A DNA stretch of 64,000 nucleotides from UBA11986 sp963734955 (GCA_963734955.1 CAVTJO010000007.1:186001-250000), one strand, 5' to 3'. Numbered from the stretch's first letter, positions 42,724-52,119 are shown. Made by a program: numbers and translations. Notes: generated by a model from the letters alone, not told the origin.

Positions 42724-44577
42724 ATGAAACCGAAATCTGATGTCACGGTTGAAGTCTCGGCAGCTTTGATTGTCGGGCTACTACTGCTTGGCGTTGGCTG
42801 CAAGAAGGATTCGGGCCCGACAGGACCTCAGGATCTCACGACTGCACAATGGGTCCAGACGAACGGGCCATGCAACCAGGTGGTTCTTGCGTTCACAGTC
42901 TCGGGCACAAACCTCTTTGCCGGTACTGGTGCGCATGGTGTCTTTCTTTCCACCAACGATGGCGTAACCTGGGCTGCGGCAAGTGCCGGCTTGACGAATG
43001 CGTATGTTCAGAGTCTTGCTGTCTCCGGCACGAACGTCTTTGCCGGAACCTCCGGCGGCATCTTTCGTTCAACTGACAATGGTATAAGCTGGACAGCGGT
43101 TAATGCCGGTTTGACGAATGGCAATGTCACGGCCATGGTCGTCTCGGGCTCGAACCTCTTTGCGGGGGCATACGGCGGCGGGGTTTTTCTTTCCACCAAC
43201 AACGGTACAAACTGGACAGCCGTCAATACGGGTTTGACGAGTAGAGATGTTCGGGCCCTTGTCGTCTCAGGCGTGAATCTCTTTGTCGGCACCGGTGGCG
43301 GTGTCTTCCGTACGACCAACAACGGCACAAGCTGGACGCTGCTCACGAACAGTCCTGGAAATGTTTTCGCTCTTGCTGTCTCGGGGACGAATGTCTTTGC
43401 TGGAACGTATGGCGCCGGTGTCTTTCGTTCCACCGACAGCGGCGCAAGCTGGACTGCAACGAATAGCGGCTTGAATTCTCGTTACGTTCGATTCCTTGCC
43501 GCTTCGGGGACCAATCTTTTTGCCGGGATTGAAGGCAGCGGCGTTTTCCTTTCCACCAACAACGGCACAACCTGGACTGCGGTCAATTCCGGCTTGACGA
43601 ATACTCAGGTGTATGCTTTTGTTCTGAATGGCGCGAATCTCTTTGTCGGAACGAGTGGCGGTGTCTTTCGCTCGGCCAGCAATGGCACAACCTGGAGTAC
43701 GGTCAATTCCGGCCTGACGGATACCGAGGTGTACGCGTTCGCACTCTCAGACACGAATCTCTTTGCCGGGGTCTACGGCGGTGTCTATCGTTCCGTCGAT
43801 GAAGGCACATGTTGGACTGCGGCCAGTTCCGGGTTGACGAATGCTTATTATCTGGCTCTGATCGTTTCTCCCACCGGGACGGGCGGGAGGAATTTGTTTG
43901 CCGGTGGTTATGGAGGTATCTATCGTTCCACGAACAACGGTGCTAGCTGGACGCAGGTCGTTACCGGTTTGACGAACACCAATGTTCGTGCCCTTGTCGC
44001 TTCTAACGGGACAGGAGGCGTGAGTCTCTTTGCCGGGACGTCTGGCGGCGGGGCCTTTCGTTCCACCGATAACGGCACAACTTGGACCGCGGTCAACACG
44101 GGGTTGGCGAGTACGTCCGTCACATCCTTTGTTGTCGCCGGAACGAATCTTTTTGCCGGGACAGAGGGACAAGGGGTATTCCTTTCCATGGACAACGGTG
44201 CGGGCTGGACCGCAGCGAGCAGTGGCTTGACGAATCTCTATGTCTGGGCTCTTGCCACCTCTCCCAACGGGACAGGGGGCACAAATCTGTTCGCAGGGAC
44301 TGGCAGCGGTGTTTTCCTTTCCACGAACAACGGCGCAGGCTGGACTGCAGCGAGTACTGGCTTGACGAGTGCCAATGTTCGGTGTCTTGCGGTTAGTGGA
44401 ACAAATCTCTTTGTCGGGACTCTGGGCGGAGGCATTTTTCTTTCCGCCAACAAGGGTACAAGCTGGACTGCGGTCAATTCCGGCCTCACGAACGCCGAAG
44501 TTTTCGCGCTTGTGGTCTCGGGCGCGAATCTCTTCGCCGGGACCAGAGGGAGTGGAGTGTGGCGACGGCAGTTGTAG
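42724..44577 (+). CDS. Lipoprotein with 14 beta-propeller (BNR-like) repeats
   Basis: 617 aa. Lipobox LLGVGC, then KKDSGPTGP linker. From about residue 48 the protein is built of ~42-residue repeats with the core V-x-A-L-V-V-S-G-T-N-L-F-A-G-T-x-G-G-V-F-x-S-T-N-N-G-x-x-W-T-A-V-N-x-G-L-T-N; I count 13 full copies and a shortened 14th ending in GVWRRQL. The S-T-N-N-G-x-x-W is an Asp-box-like (BNR) element of sialidase/photosynthesis-factor propellers. Fourteen blades would suit two seven-bladed propellers. Ignavibacteria relatives usually carry a T9SS domain after GVWRR; here it is missing and the protein is a lipoprotein instead. Confidence 0.85.
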   Translation: MKPKSDVTVEVSAALIVGLLLLGVGCKKDSGPTGPQDLTTAQWVQTNGPCNQVVLAFTVSGTNLFAGTGAHGVFLSTNDGVTWAAASAGLTNAYVQSLAVSGTNVFAGTSGGIFRSTDNGISWTAVNAGLTNGNVTAMVVSGSNLFAGAYGGGVFLSTNNGTNWTAVNTGLTSRDVRALVVSGVNLFVGTGGGVFRTTNNGTSWTLLTNSPGNVFALAVSGTNVFAGTYGAGVFRSTDSGASWTATNSGLNSRYVRFLAASGTNLFAGIEGSGVFLSTNNGTTWTAVNSGLTNTQVYAFVLNGANLFVGTSGGVFRSASNGTTWSTVNSGLTDTEVYAFALSDTNLFAGVYGGVYRSVDEGTCWTAASSGLTNAYYLALIVSPTGTGGRNLFAGGYGGIYRSTNNGASWTQVVTGLTNTNVRALVASNGTGGVSLFAGTSGGGAFRSTDNGTTWTAVNTGLASTSVTSFVVAGTNLFAGTEGQGVFLSMDNGAGWTAASSGLTNLYVWALATSPNGTGGTNLFAGTGSGVFLSTNNGAGWTAASTGLTSANVRCLAVSGTNLFVGTLGGGIFLSANKGTSWTAVNSGLTNAEVFALVVSGANLFAGTRGSGVWRRQL

Positions 44578-45072
44578 GAAACGTATGTGACGACTGTAGA
44601 ACAAAACTGTCCCGATCCGCTTAACGCGCAGACCTCCGGTGGGAGGTTCGGGGTTCGTGAGGTTGAAGGTGTGCGATGTGATGGTCGTGAAAGTTGCGGC
44701 GGTGGTGAACCAGGTGAAGCTGCCGACTCTCGCACCACCAACGGCGGATATTGAAACTTATCCCTCCATGAGCGTTGCCGGTGCCGCTTCCGCGTGTTGA
44801 CACTGCCCCATTGGCGACGTATACCTTGGGCGGCAACCCCCTGCGTCATCGATCCTTTCATATCGCTCCGGCAGTATCGCTTGATGCAGAAGCCATGAGC
44901 CAGCCCCTGGTTGGCAGGCCGCCAATAATCCTATTGGATTGATTCACCGTGCGAAGCTGTGGTAGTATCTCCGGTCGGCTCGAGCACAGAATTTCCTGTC
45001 CTTGCATTTCTTTCTGCCTCTCCCTAAGTTGTGATCAACTCAAGACCTCTCTCATTGCACACTGGAGGACAC
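44578..45072. other. 495-bp stretch between the propeller gene and mmsA
   Basis: No intact gene seen. It holds a possible decayed secreted-protein fragment on the minus strand (44.61-44.83 kb). The last ~150 bp contain the mmsA leader; no clear promoter could be chosen. Confidence 0.55.
44610..44832 (-). pseudogene. Possible remnant of a secreted protein gene
   Basis: On the minus strand two short frames read AKVYVANGAVSTRGSGTG and, after a frame change, SISAVGGARVGSFTWFTTAA followed by HTFNLTNPEPPTGGLRV. Composition is like beta-sandwich secreted proteins of this lineage. No start, no signal peptide and at least one frame change; it could be a chance reading. Confidence 0.3.
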
Positions 45073-46584
45073 ATGCCAGCCACCACGCTCAACATCCCGG
45101 CCGAATCGATCAACTCAACGAGATCAAACGGCACTGGCACTGTCATGAACTATGTTGGAGGCAAGTGGGTTGAAGCGCGGGGGTCCGATTTTCTTCCCGT
45201 GATGAACCCATCGATCGGGAAGCAAATAGCGAGCGTGCCGCTCTCGACCGCGCAGGACGTTGATGATGCGGTTCGCGCGGCGCAAGGGGCGTTCCCTTCA
45301 TGGTCCGCGACACCGATCAAAGAACGGGTGCAGATATTCTTTCAGTACAAGTTGCTGATGGAACGACACGCTGAGGAGTTGACAGCTCTTGTCCATGAGG
45401 AGAATGGGAAAACGCTCGGAGAGGCGATGGCTGAAGTTGAAAAGTCGATCGAGGTAACCGAGTTCGCCTGCTCAATGCCTCAGCTGGTGGCGGGAGAACT
45501 CCTTGAAGTAAGCAGGGGCGTCGAGTGTCGCATTGACCGCCACCCCGTCGGAGTTATTGCTTCGATTACGCCGTTCAACTTCCCGAACATGGTTCCCAAC
45601 TGGACAATCCCCAACGCGCTTGTACTTGGCAATACGATGATACTCAAACCGTCCGAGCAGGTTCCTCTGAGCTCACTCCGCATTGCAGAGCTTTTGCAGG
45701 AGGCCGGATTGCCTGACGGCGTTTTCAATATCATTCACGGGGGACAGGCGGTCGTTGAAGCAATCTGTGACCATCCCGGTATCCAGGCGCTCACATTCGT
45801 CGGATCAACGAAGGTCGCCAGGCTTGTGTATGTGCGTGCGACGTCTCATCTCAAGCGGGCATTGTGTCTTGGGGGTGCGAAGAATCACCTGATCGTTTTG
45901 CCTGATGCCCACGAGGAAATGGCGGCAACCAACATTGCGGCGTCAATGAGCGGCTGTGCAGGCCAGCGTTGTATGGCCGCGTCGGCGATGGTTGCGGTCG
46001 GGGCGAGCGATCACATCGTCAAACGGCTCTGTGATGAAGCGAGAAAAATCATCCCCGGCAAGAATCTTGGGGCCGTGATCTCGAAGCAGGCACAGGAACG
46101 AATCGAGCGTTACATCACCGAGGCGGAGCAGCAGGGTGCGAAGATTCTCGTTGACGGACGCGGGGCGAAGGTTGAGGGCAAGGAGGGTGGATACTACGTT
46201 GGCCCGACTGTGATTGATCAGGTACGACCTGATATGAAAATCGCACAGGAAGAAGTATTCGGACCGGTCCTGGCGATCATGCGAGTGCAAACGGTCGATG
46301 AGGCGTTGAAGATCGAAAACGCCAACCCATACGGCAATGCCGCGTCTGTATTTACGCAAAGCGGTGGCGTTGCTCGCTACGTGGCAGAGCACGCGAGTGC
46401 AGGAATGATCGGTGTGAATATCGGTGTGCCTGTGCCGAGAGAACCATTCTCCTTCGGCGGGTGGAACGAATCCAAATTCGGAACAGGAGACATAACGGGC
46501 AAGAGCTCCATCGAATTTTTCACCAAGCTGAAGAAAACGACAACCAAATGGAACCCGGAGTCAAGAGCTAACTGGATGTCATGA
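45073..46584 (+). CDS. mmsA: CoA-acylating methylmalonate/malonate-semialdehyde dehydrogenase
   Basis: 503 aa from the ATG at 45073, with GGAGG six bases upstream. Aldehyde-dehydrogenase fold with MMSDH marks: SITPFNFPNMVPNWTIPNAL, LKPSEQVPLSS, FVGSTKVA and the catalytic Cys in AGQRCMAAS. It converts malonate semialdehyde to acetyl-CoA and CO2 (or methylmalonate semialdehyde to propionyl-CoA). In the context of the reductive pyrimidine operon at 57-64 kb, it would finish beta-alanine breakdown; it is also used in valine or inositol catabolism. Single-gene unit closed by a terminator. Confidence 0.92.
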   Translation: MPATTLNIPAESINSTRSNGTGTVMNYVGGKWVEARGSDFLPVMNPSIGKQIASVPLSTAQDVDDAVRAAQGAFPSWSATPIKERVQIFFQYKLLMERHAEELTALVHEENGKTLGEAMAEVEKSIEVTEFACSMPQLVAGELLEVSRGVECRIDRHPVGVIASITPFNFPNMVPNWTIPNALVLGNTMILKPSEQVPLSSLRIAELLQEAGLPDGVFNIIHGGQAVVEAICDHPGIQALTFVGSTKVARLVYVRATSHLKRALCLGGAKNHLIVLPDAHEEMAATNIAASMSGCAGQRCMAASAMVAVGASDHIVKRLCDEARKIIPGKNLGAVISKQAQERIERYITEAEQQGAKILVDGRGAKVEGKEGGYYVGPTVIDQVRPDMKIAQEEVFGPVLAIMRVQTVDEALKIENANPYGNAASVFTQSGGVARYVAEHASAGMIGVNIGVPVPREPFSFGGWNESKFGTGDITGKSSIEFFTKLKKTTTKWNPESRANWMS

Positions 46585-46667
46585 GCTACGTGTAAAGTGT
46601 ATCCAGGCTTTCTTGAGGTTTTCCTCTACCACAAGAGATTTGTCAAGTATTTCGGATTCCTCCGGCT

Positions 46668-46697
46668 AACCCGACATTTCACAATGCCGGGTTTTTT
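46668..46697 (+). terminator. Rho-independent terminator after mmsA
   Basis: AACCCGACAT and ATGCCGGGTT form a 10-bp stem with one mismatch around a 6-nt loop, followed by a six-T run ending at 46697. It lies 84 bp after the mmsA stop. Confidence 0.8.
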
Positions 46698-46748
46698 GTC
46701 ACAATATTTGGCGGAGCCGTTCGTCTTATCCTGTAAAGAGACCGTTCC

Positions 46749-47318
46749 TTGACTGTAGAGACACTTATACCACTTGAACGCAATGCTGCGGCTGCCGCTG
46801 CCGTCCGGAATGAACGGAAACGGCTGTTCGACTTCATCCGTCGGCGTGTGCGGACAGAAGAGGACGCCGAGGATATTCTGCAGGATGTCTTCTACCAGCT
46901 TGTCGCAAGCTACAGTATCACCGAGCCGATTGAAAAATTGACCTCATGGCTCTTCACAGTTGCGCGCAACAAAATCATCGACTGGTACAGACGACGCAAA
47001 CCAGTCGGCGTGAATCTGGAGTATGCGGAATCGGAAGAACCGCTGAACCTTGAGGATATTCTCTTTGATCCGGCAGAGAACCCGGACCAGGTGTATGCGC
47101 GGTCGATGGTATGGACAGAGCTCGCAGACGCGCTCGATGAACTTCCGGAGGAACAACGGGAGGTGTTTGTCAAGCACGAACTGGAAGGAAAGAGTTTCAA
47201 GGAAATCGCCGAGCTCACCGGTGAGCCGATCAACACGCTGCTCTCACGAAAACGGTATGCGGTGCTTCGCCTCAGGGAAAGCCTGCAGGAATTGTATGAT
47301 GAATTTCAAAATTTATAG
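46749..47318 (+). CDS. ECF-family RNA polymerase sigma factor
   Basis: 189 aa, starting at a TTG (46749) after AAAGAGA. Region 2 has DFIRRRVRTEEDAEDILQDVF and SWLFTVARNKIIDWYRR. Region 4 has LDELPEEQREVFVKHELEG and the helix-turn-helix KSFKEIAELTGEPINTLLSRK. It is followed 9 bp later by a two-helix membrane protein and then an HtrA-like protease, which suggests an envelope-stress response circuit. Confidence 0.88.
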   Translation: MTVETLIPLERNAAAAAAVRNERKRLFDFIRRRVRTEEDAEDILQDVFYQLVASYSITEPIEKLTSWLFTVARNKIIDWYRRRKPVGVNLEYAESEEPLNLEDILFDPAENPDQVYARSMVWTELADALDELPEEQREVFVKHELEGKSFKEIAELTGEPINTLLSRKRYAVLRLRESLQELYDEFQNL

Positions 47319-47327
47319 GAGGATTTC

Positions 47328-47687
47328 ATGAAAGGAAGATGGGCCCTGAAGGCAGTGAAGATGCTTGGCTTTCTGATCGTCGGATCGCTGGCGCTTGGCC
47401 TTGTTGTGATGCTCTTATGGAACGAATTGATCCCCGACCTGTTCAAGGGGCCAACGATCACGTTCTGGCAGTCTGTGGGGCTGTTGGTGCTCTCGCATAT
47501 CCTGCTGCGGGGATGGGGGCGATGGCGCTATGCCAACGGCTGGCGTCACGACCGGTGGAGACACCGGCTCGAAGAAAAACTTGCGGCGATGACACCTGAA
47601 GAGCGCGACAAGTTCAAGGAGGAATGGCGCAGACGGTGCGGATGGGTTCCGGGAGAACATGCTGCAGATAAAGAAACGAACATATAG
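47328..47687 (+). CDS. Small membrane protein downstream of ECF sigma factor
   Basis: 119 aa. AGGAGG precedes the ATG. Two transmembrane helices (about residues 11-32 and 45-62) are followed by a basic, helical cytoplasmic tail with TPEERDKFKEEW. Similar small proteins often follow ECF sigma genes in Bacteroidota. It may be the anti-sigma partner, but no known anti-sigma domain is present. Confidence 0.65.
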   Translation: MKGRWALKAVKMLGFLIVGSLALGLVVMLLWNELIPDLFKGPTITFWQSVGLLVLSHILLRGWGRWRYANGWRHDRWRHRLEEKLAAMTPEERDKFKEEWRRRCGWVPGEHAADKETNI

Positions 47688-47693
47688 AACCAA

Positions 47694-48749
47694 ATGCTGA
47701 TTGCAGGTGGCACAATGCATAATGTAATTCGGCTTTCAGACGGGGGAGGAGAATCACAGGAATCACAACGTGGACATCAAGACAACAACCTTGATCTTGA
47801 GCTTCTGGACGCGTATTCAGCAGCGGTGACAAACGTTGTGGAGAAGGTCTCGCCGAGCGTGGTAAAGATTGAAGTCTCACGTCACTCGGCACGAAGAGGC
47901 AGGAGGTGGTATGGCTGGAGGCCCGGAGAAGGCACCGGCTCAGGTGTCATCTTCACACCGGACGGCTTTGTCCTTACCAACTCGCATGTGATTCATCGGG
48001 CGGCGGCGATCAATGTTGTTCTCGCAGACGGGCGCGAGTTCAAGGGACAGATCATTGGCGAAGATGTGTATAGCGATCTTGCTGTTCTTCGCATCGATGG
48101 TCGGGATTTGCCCGCCGCGGAACTGGGGGATTCGCAGACCATCCGCATTGGTCAACTCGTGATTGCGCTCGGCAACCCGTATGGGTTCGATGGAACAGTG
48201 ACCACAGGGGTTGTGAGCGCCCTTGGCCGATCGCTTCGCGCAGGTGCAGGACGTCTGATCGACAATGTGATTCAAACGGATGCAGCGCTGAATCCAGGCA
48301 ATTCGGGCGGACCGCTGGTGAACTCCCGGGCAGAGGTTATTGGTATCAACACCGCCGCCATTCCATGGGCACAGGGCATTTGTTTCTCGATTCCCATTGA
48401 TACGGCAAAACTTATTGCGACGACGCTCATAAGGGATGGCAAAGTCACCCGGGCGTATCTCGGGATTGCAGCGCAGGTTCTTGATGTCTCCCGGAATGCA
48501 TTGAAGGTTCATCAACTGTCAGGCAGGCGCGGGGTGATGATCAATCATGTTGAAGAACGCGGTCCTGCAGCGCAAGCTGGATTAACAACCGGCGATGTGA
48601 TTGTGGAATTCGATGGTCACCGGGTCGAGAGCATCGACAACCTTCACCGGCAGCTTTCAGGCGAGACGATCGGCAAGAAGGTGGCGCTGACGGTTCTGCG
48701 GGTTGAGAAACGGTTGACGCTGTTTGTCACGCCAGCTGAGTTGAAGTGA
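47694..48749 (+). CDS. HtrA/DegP-like serine protease with PDZ domain, no signal peptide
   Basis: 351 aa (ATG at 47694; another at 47715). Trypsin-like domain with triad His in LTNSHVI, Asp in YSDLAVLRID and Ser in PGNSGGPLV; PDZ domain from about residue 265 with GVMINHVEERGPAAQAGL. Unlike most DegP/HtrA, no N-terminal signal or anchor is visible; the first 30 residues are polar. Either the product stays in the cytoplasm or the true start is elsewhere. Its place after an ECF sigma factor suggests protein quality control under stress. Confidence 0.87.
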   Translation: MLIAGGTMHNVIRLSDGGGESQESQRGHQDNNLDLELLDAYSAAVTNVVEKVSPSVVKIEVSRHSARRGRRWYGWRPGEGTGSGVIFTPDGFVLTNSHVIHRAAAINVVLADGREFKGQIIGEDVYSDLAVLRIDGRDLPAAELGDSQTIRIGQLVIALGNPYGFDGTVTTGVVSALGRSLRAGAGRLIDNVIQTDAALNPGNSGGPLVNSRAEVIGINTAAIPWAQGICFSIPIDTAKLIATTLIRDGKVTRAYLGIAAQVLDVSRNALKVHQLSGRRGVMINHVEERGPAAQAGLTTGDVIVEFDGHRVESIDNLHRQLSGETIGKKVALTVLRVEKRLTLFVTPAELK

Positions 48750-48763
48750 ATGAAGGAGTCCGT

Positions 48764-50266
48764 CTACTTCGGCTGATTCCCCCGTCGTTTCATCAATGCC
48801 AGATAGACAGAGAACGCGACCGCAAATCCCACAAACCATGCGTAGTTGTACAATTGCATGAAGAATGGGCCGACCGATCCAGGATGAATCACATTGACCG
48901 TACCGAGAAACCCGGGGACATTGGGGACGACTCCAAGCACCAACGCAATGATCGCGGCCGGGTTGAATCCCTTCCGATATGAATACTGCCCGCCGAACGA
49001 ATAGAGATCGACCGGCTGAAGTATCATGTGGCGCACGATGAAGTAGTCACAAATCAGGATCCCGCCGATCGGTCCGAGCAATGCTGAATATCCGACAAGC
49101 CAGGTAAATATGTACCCGCTCGGATCGGCCACCAGTTTCCACGGTTGAATCAGAATCCCGATGATCCCGGTAATCAATCCCCCCGTTCGAAAGTTGATTC
49201 TCGATGGCCAGAGGTTGGAGAAGTCGTTTGCCGGGCTCACAACATTTGCGGCGAGGTTGGTTGCGAGGGTTGCAAGGCAAAGCGCGAACAACGATACCGC
49301 AAGCACGATCGGATTTGTAAATCGCGTTATCAGAACGACCGGATCCCAGATGGGAAACCCTCCATAGATGACAATTGTCGCAGAGGTCACCGCAACTCCG
49401 ATGAATGAGTATAACGCCATCGTTGTCGGCAACCCGATCGCCTGGCCGAGCATCTGATCACGTTGCGTGCGCGAGTACCGCGTAAAGTCCGGGATGTTCA
49501 ACGACAACGTTGCCCAGAATCCGATCATGCCTGTCAATGAAGGAAAGAACACTGCCCAGAACTGTCCCGCCCTGGACCCGCCCGGAACGAATTGCGATGG
49601 TTGCGAGAGCATTGGCCCGAACCCACCGGCGTGCTTATATGCCCAGGCCAACAATGCCAGTCCGAGCACGATAAGAAGCGGCGCTTTGATGTCCAGCAGG
49701 AAACGAATCGATTCAATGCCCCGATAGATCACGAACATGTTGATGCCCCAGAAGAACATGAAGCAGGCAAACTGTGCAGTATTGATGCCGGCAAGCCAGG
49801 TGGGAAGCAAATCCCATCCCGGCACATAGATGGTGATGATTTTATAGATTGCCCATCCACCTATCCATGATTGGATGCCGAACCACCCGCACGCGACGAA
49901 CGCTCGAAGCATCGCGGGGACGTTTGCGCCCCGCACACCAAATGCCGCCCTGCAGTAAACCGGAAAGGGGATGCCATACTTTGTGCCTGCATGAGCATTG
50001 AGGATCATCGGAATCAGGACAATGGCGTTGCCGAGGAACACTGTCAGTACTGCTTGATACCAATTCATCCCTTCCGAGATGAGCGATGAGGCAAGCATGT
50101 ACGTCGGAATGCATGCGGACATGGAAATCCATAGCGCCGCGATGTTGTATGTTGTCCAGGTACGCTGGGCGATTTTCGTCGGGGCGATATCGTCGTTGAT
50201 GAGGGGGCTGTGATGAATGGAGGAGAGGTCGGTTTCGACCAGCTCAGAAGTCATACGTGCAGGCAT
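48764..50266 (-). CDS. NCS1-family nucleobase/hydantoin/allantoin permease
   Basis: 500 aa with about 12 membrane helices. N-terminal NDDIAPTKIAQRTWTTYNI and helix 3-4 region YGIPFPVYCRAAFGVRGANVPA are hallmarks of the NCS1 family (Mhp1, PucI, FurE). It imports purines, pyrimidines, allantoin or hydantoins with H+ or Na+. Given the purine and pyrimidine operons on both sides of the window, allantoin or uracil are likely substrates, but the sequence does not decide. Convergent with the HtrA gene. Confidence 0.9.
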   Translation of the reverse strand: MPARMTSELVETDLSSIHHSPLINDDIAPTKIAQRTWTTYNIAALWISMSACIPTYMLASSLISEGMNWYQAVLTVFLGNAIVLIPMILNAHAGTKYGIPFPVYCRAAFGVRGANVPAMLRAFVACGWFGIQSWIGGWAIYKIITIYVPGWDLLPTWLAGINTAQFACFMFFWGINMFVIYRGIESIRFLLDIKAPLLIVLGLALLAWAYKHAGGFGPMLSQPSQFVPGGSRAGQFWAVFFPSLTGMIGFWATLSLNIPDFTRYSRTQRDQMLGQAIGLPTTMALYSFIGVAVTSATIVIYGGFPIWDPVVLITRFTNPIVLAVSLFALCLATLATNLAANVVSPANDFSNLWPSRINFRTGGLITGIIGILIQPWKLVADPSGYIFTWLVGYSALLGPIGGILICDYFIVRHMILQPVDLYSFGGQYSYRKGFNPAAIIALVLGVVPNVPGFLGTVNVIHPGSVGPFFMQLYNYAWFVGFAVAFSVYLALMKRRGNQPK

Positions 50267-50383
50267 ATGATGATCCGCAGTTGTTGAGACTCGATGTGGC
50301 GGGACAATGGCAGTGCTGCCTGTAGACTTAAGGATCTACCGTGCGGTGGCTTCGCAAGGCAGACATTTTCCCGCCTTGTGTAC

Positions 50384-50776
50384 CTATGCCTTTGCCTTTC
50401 TTGCCTCCAATCCCTTTACGATGACGTATGCAATCAGCGCGAAGAGAAAGAAGAGCAGCAGCATCCATGCGTTGCTTTGCAGCGTCCCGATGATGGTTCG
50501 GTAAATCTCGAGTACCCACCGGTCCTGCGTCAGTTCAAGAGTTGCACTTCCCTCTGTCTTCGGCGTGATGTACTTCTCCAGATCCCACACACGTACTCCA
50601 CCCGAAAGACCGACGACATAAATCGCGAACGTCACATATTTCGACCATGCCGCGTACAGGTCTTCAGTGACAAGACGCTGCAGGATCCTGGTGATTGGCG
50701 AGCGGAAGATCGTCGCAACGATCAGACATACCGCAAATGCCACGATGAAATTGACGGCGAGTAGCGTCATGAACAT
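50384..50776 (-). CDS. Membrane protein of unknown function
   Basis: 130 aa with three predicted helices (about residues 4-23, 46-60 and 100-121). AAAGG lies eight bases before the ATG. The middle loop (WDLEKYITPKTEGSATLELTQDRWVLEIYRTIIGTLQ) is amphipathic. No family recognised. It lies 117 bp upstream of the permease on the same strand, so it could share a transcript and help the transporter, but this is only positional. Confidence 0.65.
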   Translation of the reverse strand: MFMTLLAVNFIVAFAVCLIVATIFRSPITRILQRLVTEDLYAAWSKYVTFAIYVVGLSGGVRVWDLEKYITPKTEGSATLELTQDRWVLEIYRTIIGTLQSNAWMLLLFFLFALIAYVIVKGLEARKAKA

Positions 50777-51081
50777 GTTGGCAGCCTTTCATGTGAGGAG
50801 AAAGATCGATTGCCGTTTAGCCGGCAATGCCGGTCCAATCTGGTGAATAGGGGTCACTAAGTCAACTGTGCCAACGACGGTTCATCGCCTTGGTTTTGTT
50901 CCCACGACAACTCCACGACCTTCTCCAAGCATCGTGCGACCGTATCCGCTCTGGATTTCAACACTGAAGCCCAGGCTTTCCAGCATTTTCTTGATGTCCT
51001 GTAGCAAGCTGATTGAAACCGACATGATGGACATACGCCAGGTCGGGGAGATATCCGGTGGAAGCCTTCACAGGCCAGGTA
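50777..51081. other. 305-bp stretch between two minus-strand genes
   Basis: The only coding-like content is the short minus-strand frame at 50882-51034. The remainder shows nothing I can name. Confidence 0.5.
50882..51034 (-). CDS. Possible 50-aa small ORF or gene remnant
   Basis: Frame from the ATG at 51034 (another at 51025) to TGA at 50882. It reads SISLLQDIKKMLESLGFSVE then a GYGRTMLGEGRGVVVG segment, a helix plus glycine-rich loop with coding-like composition. There is no good ribosome site. It may be the rest of a larger lost gene. Confidence 0.3.
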   Translation of the reverse strand: MSIMSVSISLLQDIKKMLESLGFSVEIQSGYGRTMLGEGRGVVVGTKPRR

Positions 51082-52080
51082 TCATTTGATCGTTGAGTTC
51101 CTTGGTGAGCCCTTCAAGATCTTCTCAAGGAATGCGGTGATGTAGTTGCACGTCGGCTCAAACCAGGGATGGAACAGCCAGAATGGATGTGGCGTTTTCG
51201 GGATGGTGTGGACTTCATGGTAAATATTGAGCGCCTTGAGTTTCTCGATCATCTCGTCGCGCCCCGCATGAAATCGTTCCGACGAACTGTTGATGAACAC
51301 AATCGGGGGAGAGCTTTCACTGACGTGAACGAGTGGTGACGCTTCAATCCACAGCTCTGGCTTTTCTCTGTACGTTGCACCGAACCAGGCTGCCCCTGCA
51401 GATCGCCTGCCCGCAATGGTATCTTTCCCGCTTTCTGCCGGGTCCGTGAAATCGAGAATGCCATCGACATCAACGATTGCCTGCACGTTGCTGGAGTATC
51501 CCGCGTTACCTCCAGAGCCTTCGAATCGAGGATCGCCGTTCGTCGTTCCTACCAAAGCCGCGAGTTGTCCTCCCGCCGAAACCCCCAAGACCGCAATTCT
51601 CGTGGAGTCAACGTCGTATTCCTCGCAGTGAGCGCGCATCCACCGGATCGCAGCTTTCACATCATACACGGCGGCCGGATAGAGTGCTTCGGGGGAAAGC
51701 CTGTATTCCACAACCGCAGCGACGTATCCCCTCGCCGCGAGATACTGCGCGAGAGGAACTTCCATTGCCCGATCTCCGGATCGCCACCCTCCACCATGAA
51801 TCAGAATCACAGCTGGAAATGGGCCGCCAGCCGATTCCCCGGGCCGGAAGAGGTCAAGGTGGAGCTCACGTTTTCCATACGAGGCGAAGATGATATTCTC
51901 TTTGACTGCTACTCCCTTGGGTAACTCCGGGATGACGACTCGGGCGAAAGGATATTGTTCCAGCACCTTTACTGCGGTACTGTAGACCGTGAATGAAGTA
52001 TCGCGTGGCACATCCACGGCTTGATGCTGGGCGAAGACGGAGATGGGAATGGCAAGACAAGGAAACCATGCGAACTTCAT
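51082..52080 (-). CDS. Exported alpha/beta-hydrolase (carboxylesterase-like)
   Basis: 332 aa with a short signal peptide (residues 1-18, ending VFAQ). Oxyanion motif LIHGGGWRSGD, nucleophile elbow GVSAGGQ, acid in the INSSSERFH region and terminal His in TPHPFW. The family (BD-FAE/hormone-sensitive-lipase-like) includes acetyl-xylan and feruloyl esterases as well as general carboxylesterases. It is 39 bp downstream of a secreted cupin gene on the same strand, so the two may be cotranscribed. Confidence 0.85.
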   Translation of the reverse strand: MKFAWFPCLAIPISVFAQHQAVDVPRDTSFTVYSTAVKVLEQYPFARVVIPELPKGVAVKENIIFASYGKRELHLDLFRPGESAGGPFPAVILIHGGGWRSGDRAMEVPLAQYLAARGYVAAVVEYRLSPEALYPAAVYDVKAAIRWMRAHCEEYDVDSTRIAVLGVSAGGQLAALVGTTNGDPRFEGSGGNAGYSSNVQAIVDVDGILDFTDPAESGKDTIAGRRSAGAAWFGATYREKPELWIEASPLVHVSESSPPIVFINSSSERFHAGRDEMIEKLKALNIYHEVHTIPKTPHPFWLFHPWFEPTCNYITAFLEKILKGSPRNSTIK

Positions 52081-52119
52081 CGGCGTTCTTTGGTTGCTGC
52101 CAGATGGAGGGTGATTCGG

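Noticed and set aside
42850..44560. Regular DNA repeats that might suggest a CRISPR array
   Set aside because: The repeats are ~126 bp, in frame and protein-coding; there are no short repeat-spacer units.
43747..44604. Long minus-strand frames with repeats opposite the propeller gene
   Set aside because: The apparent repeats are the reverse reading of the propeller repeats; signal peptide, lipobox and codon pattern support the plus strand.
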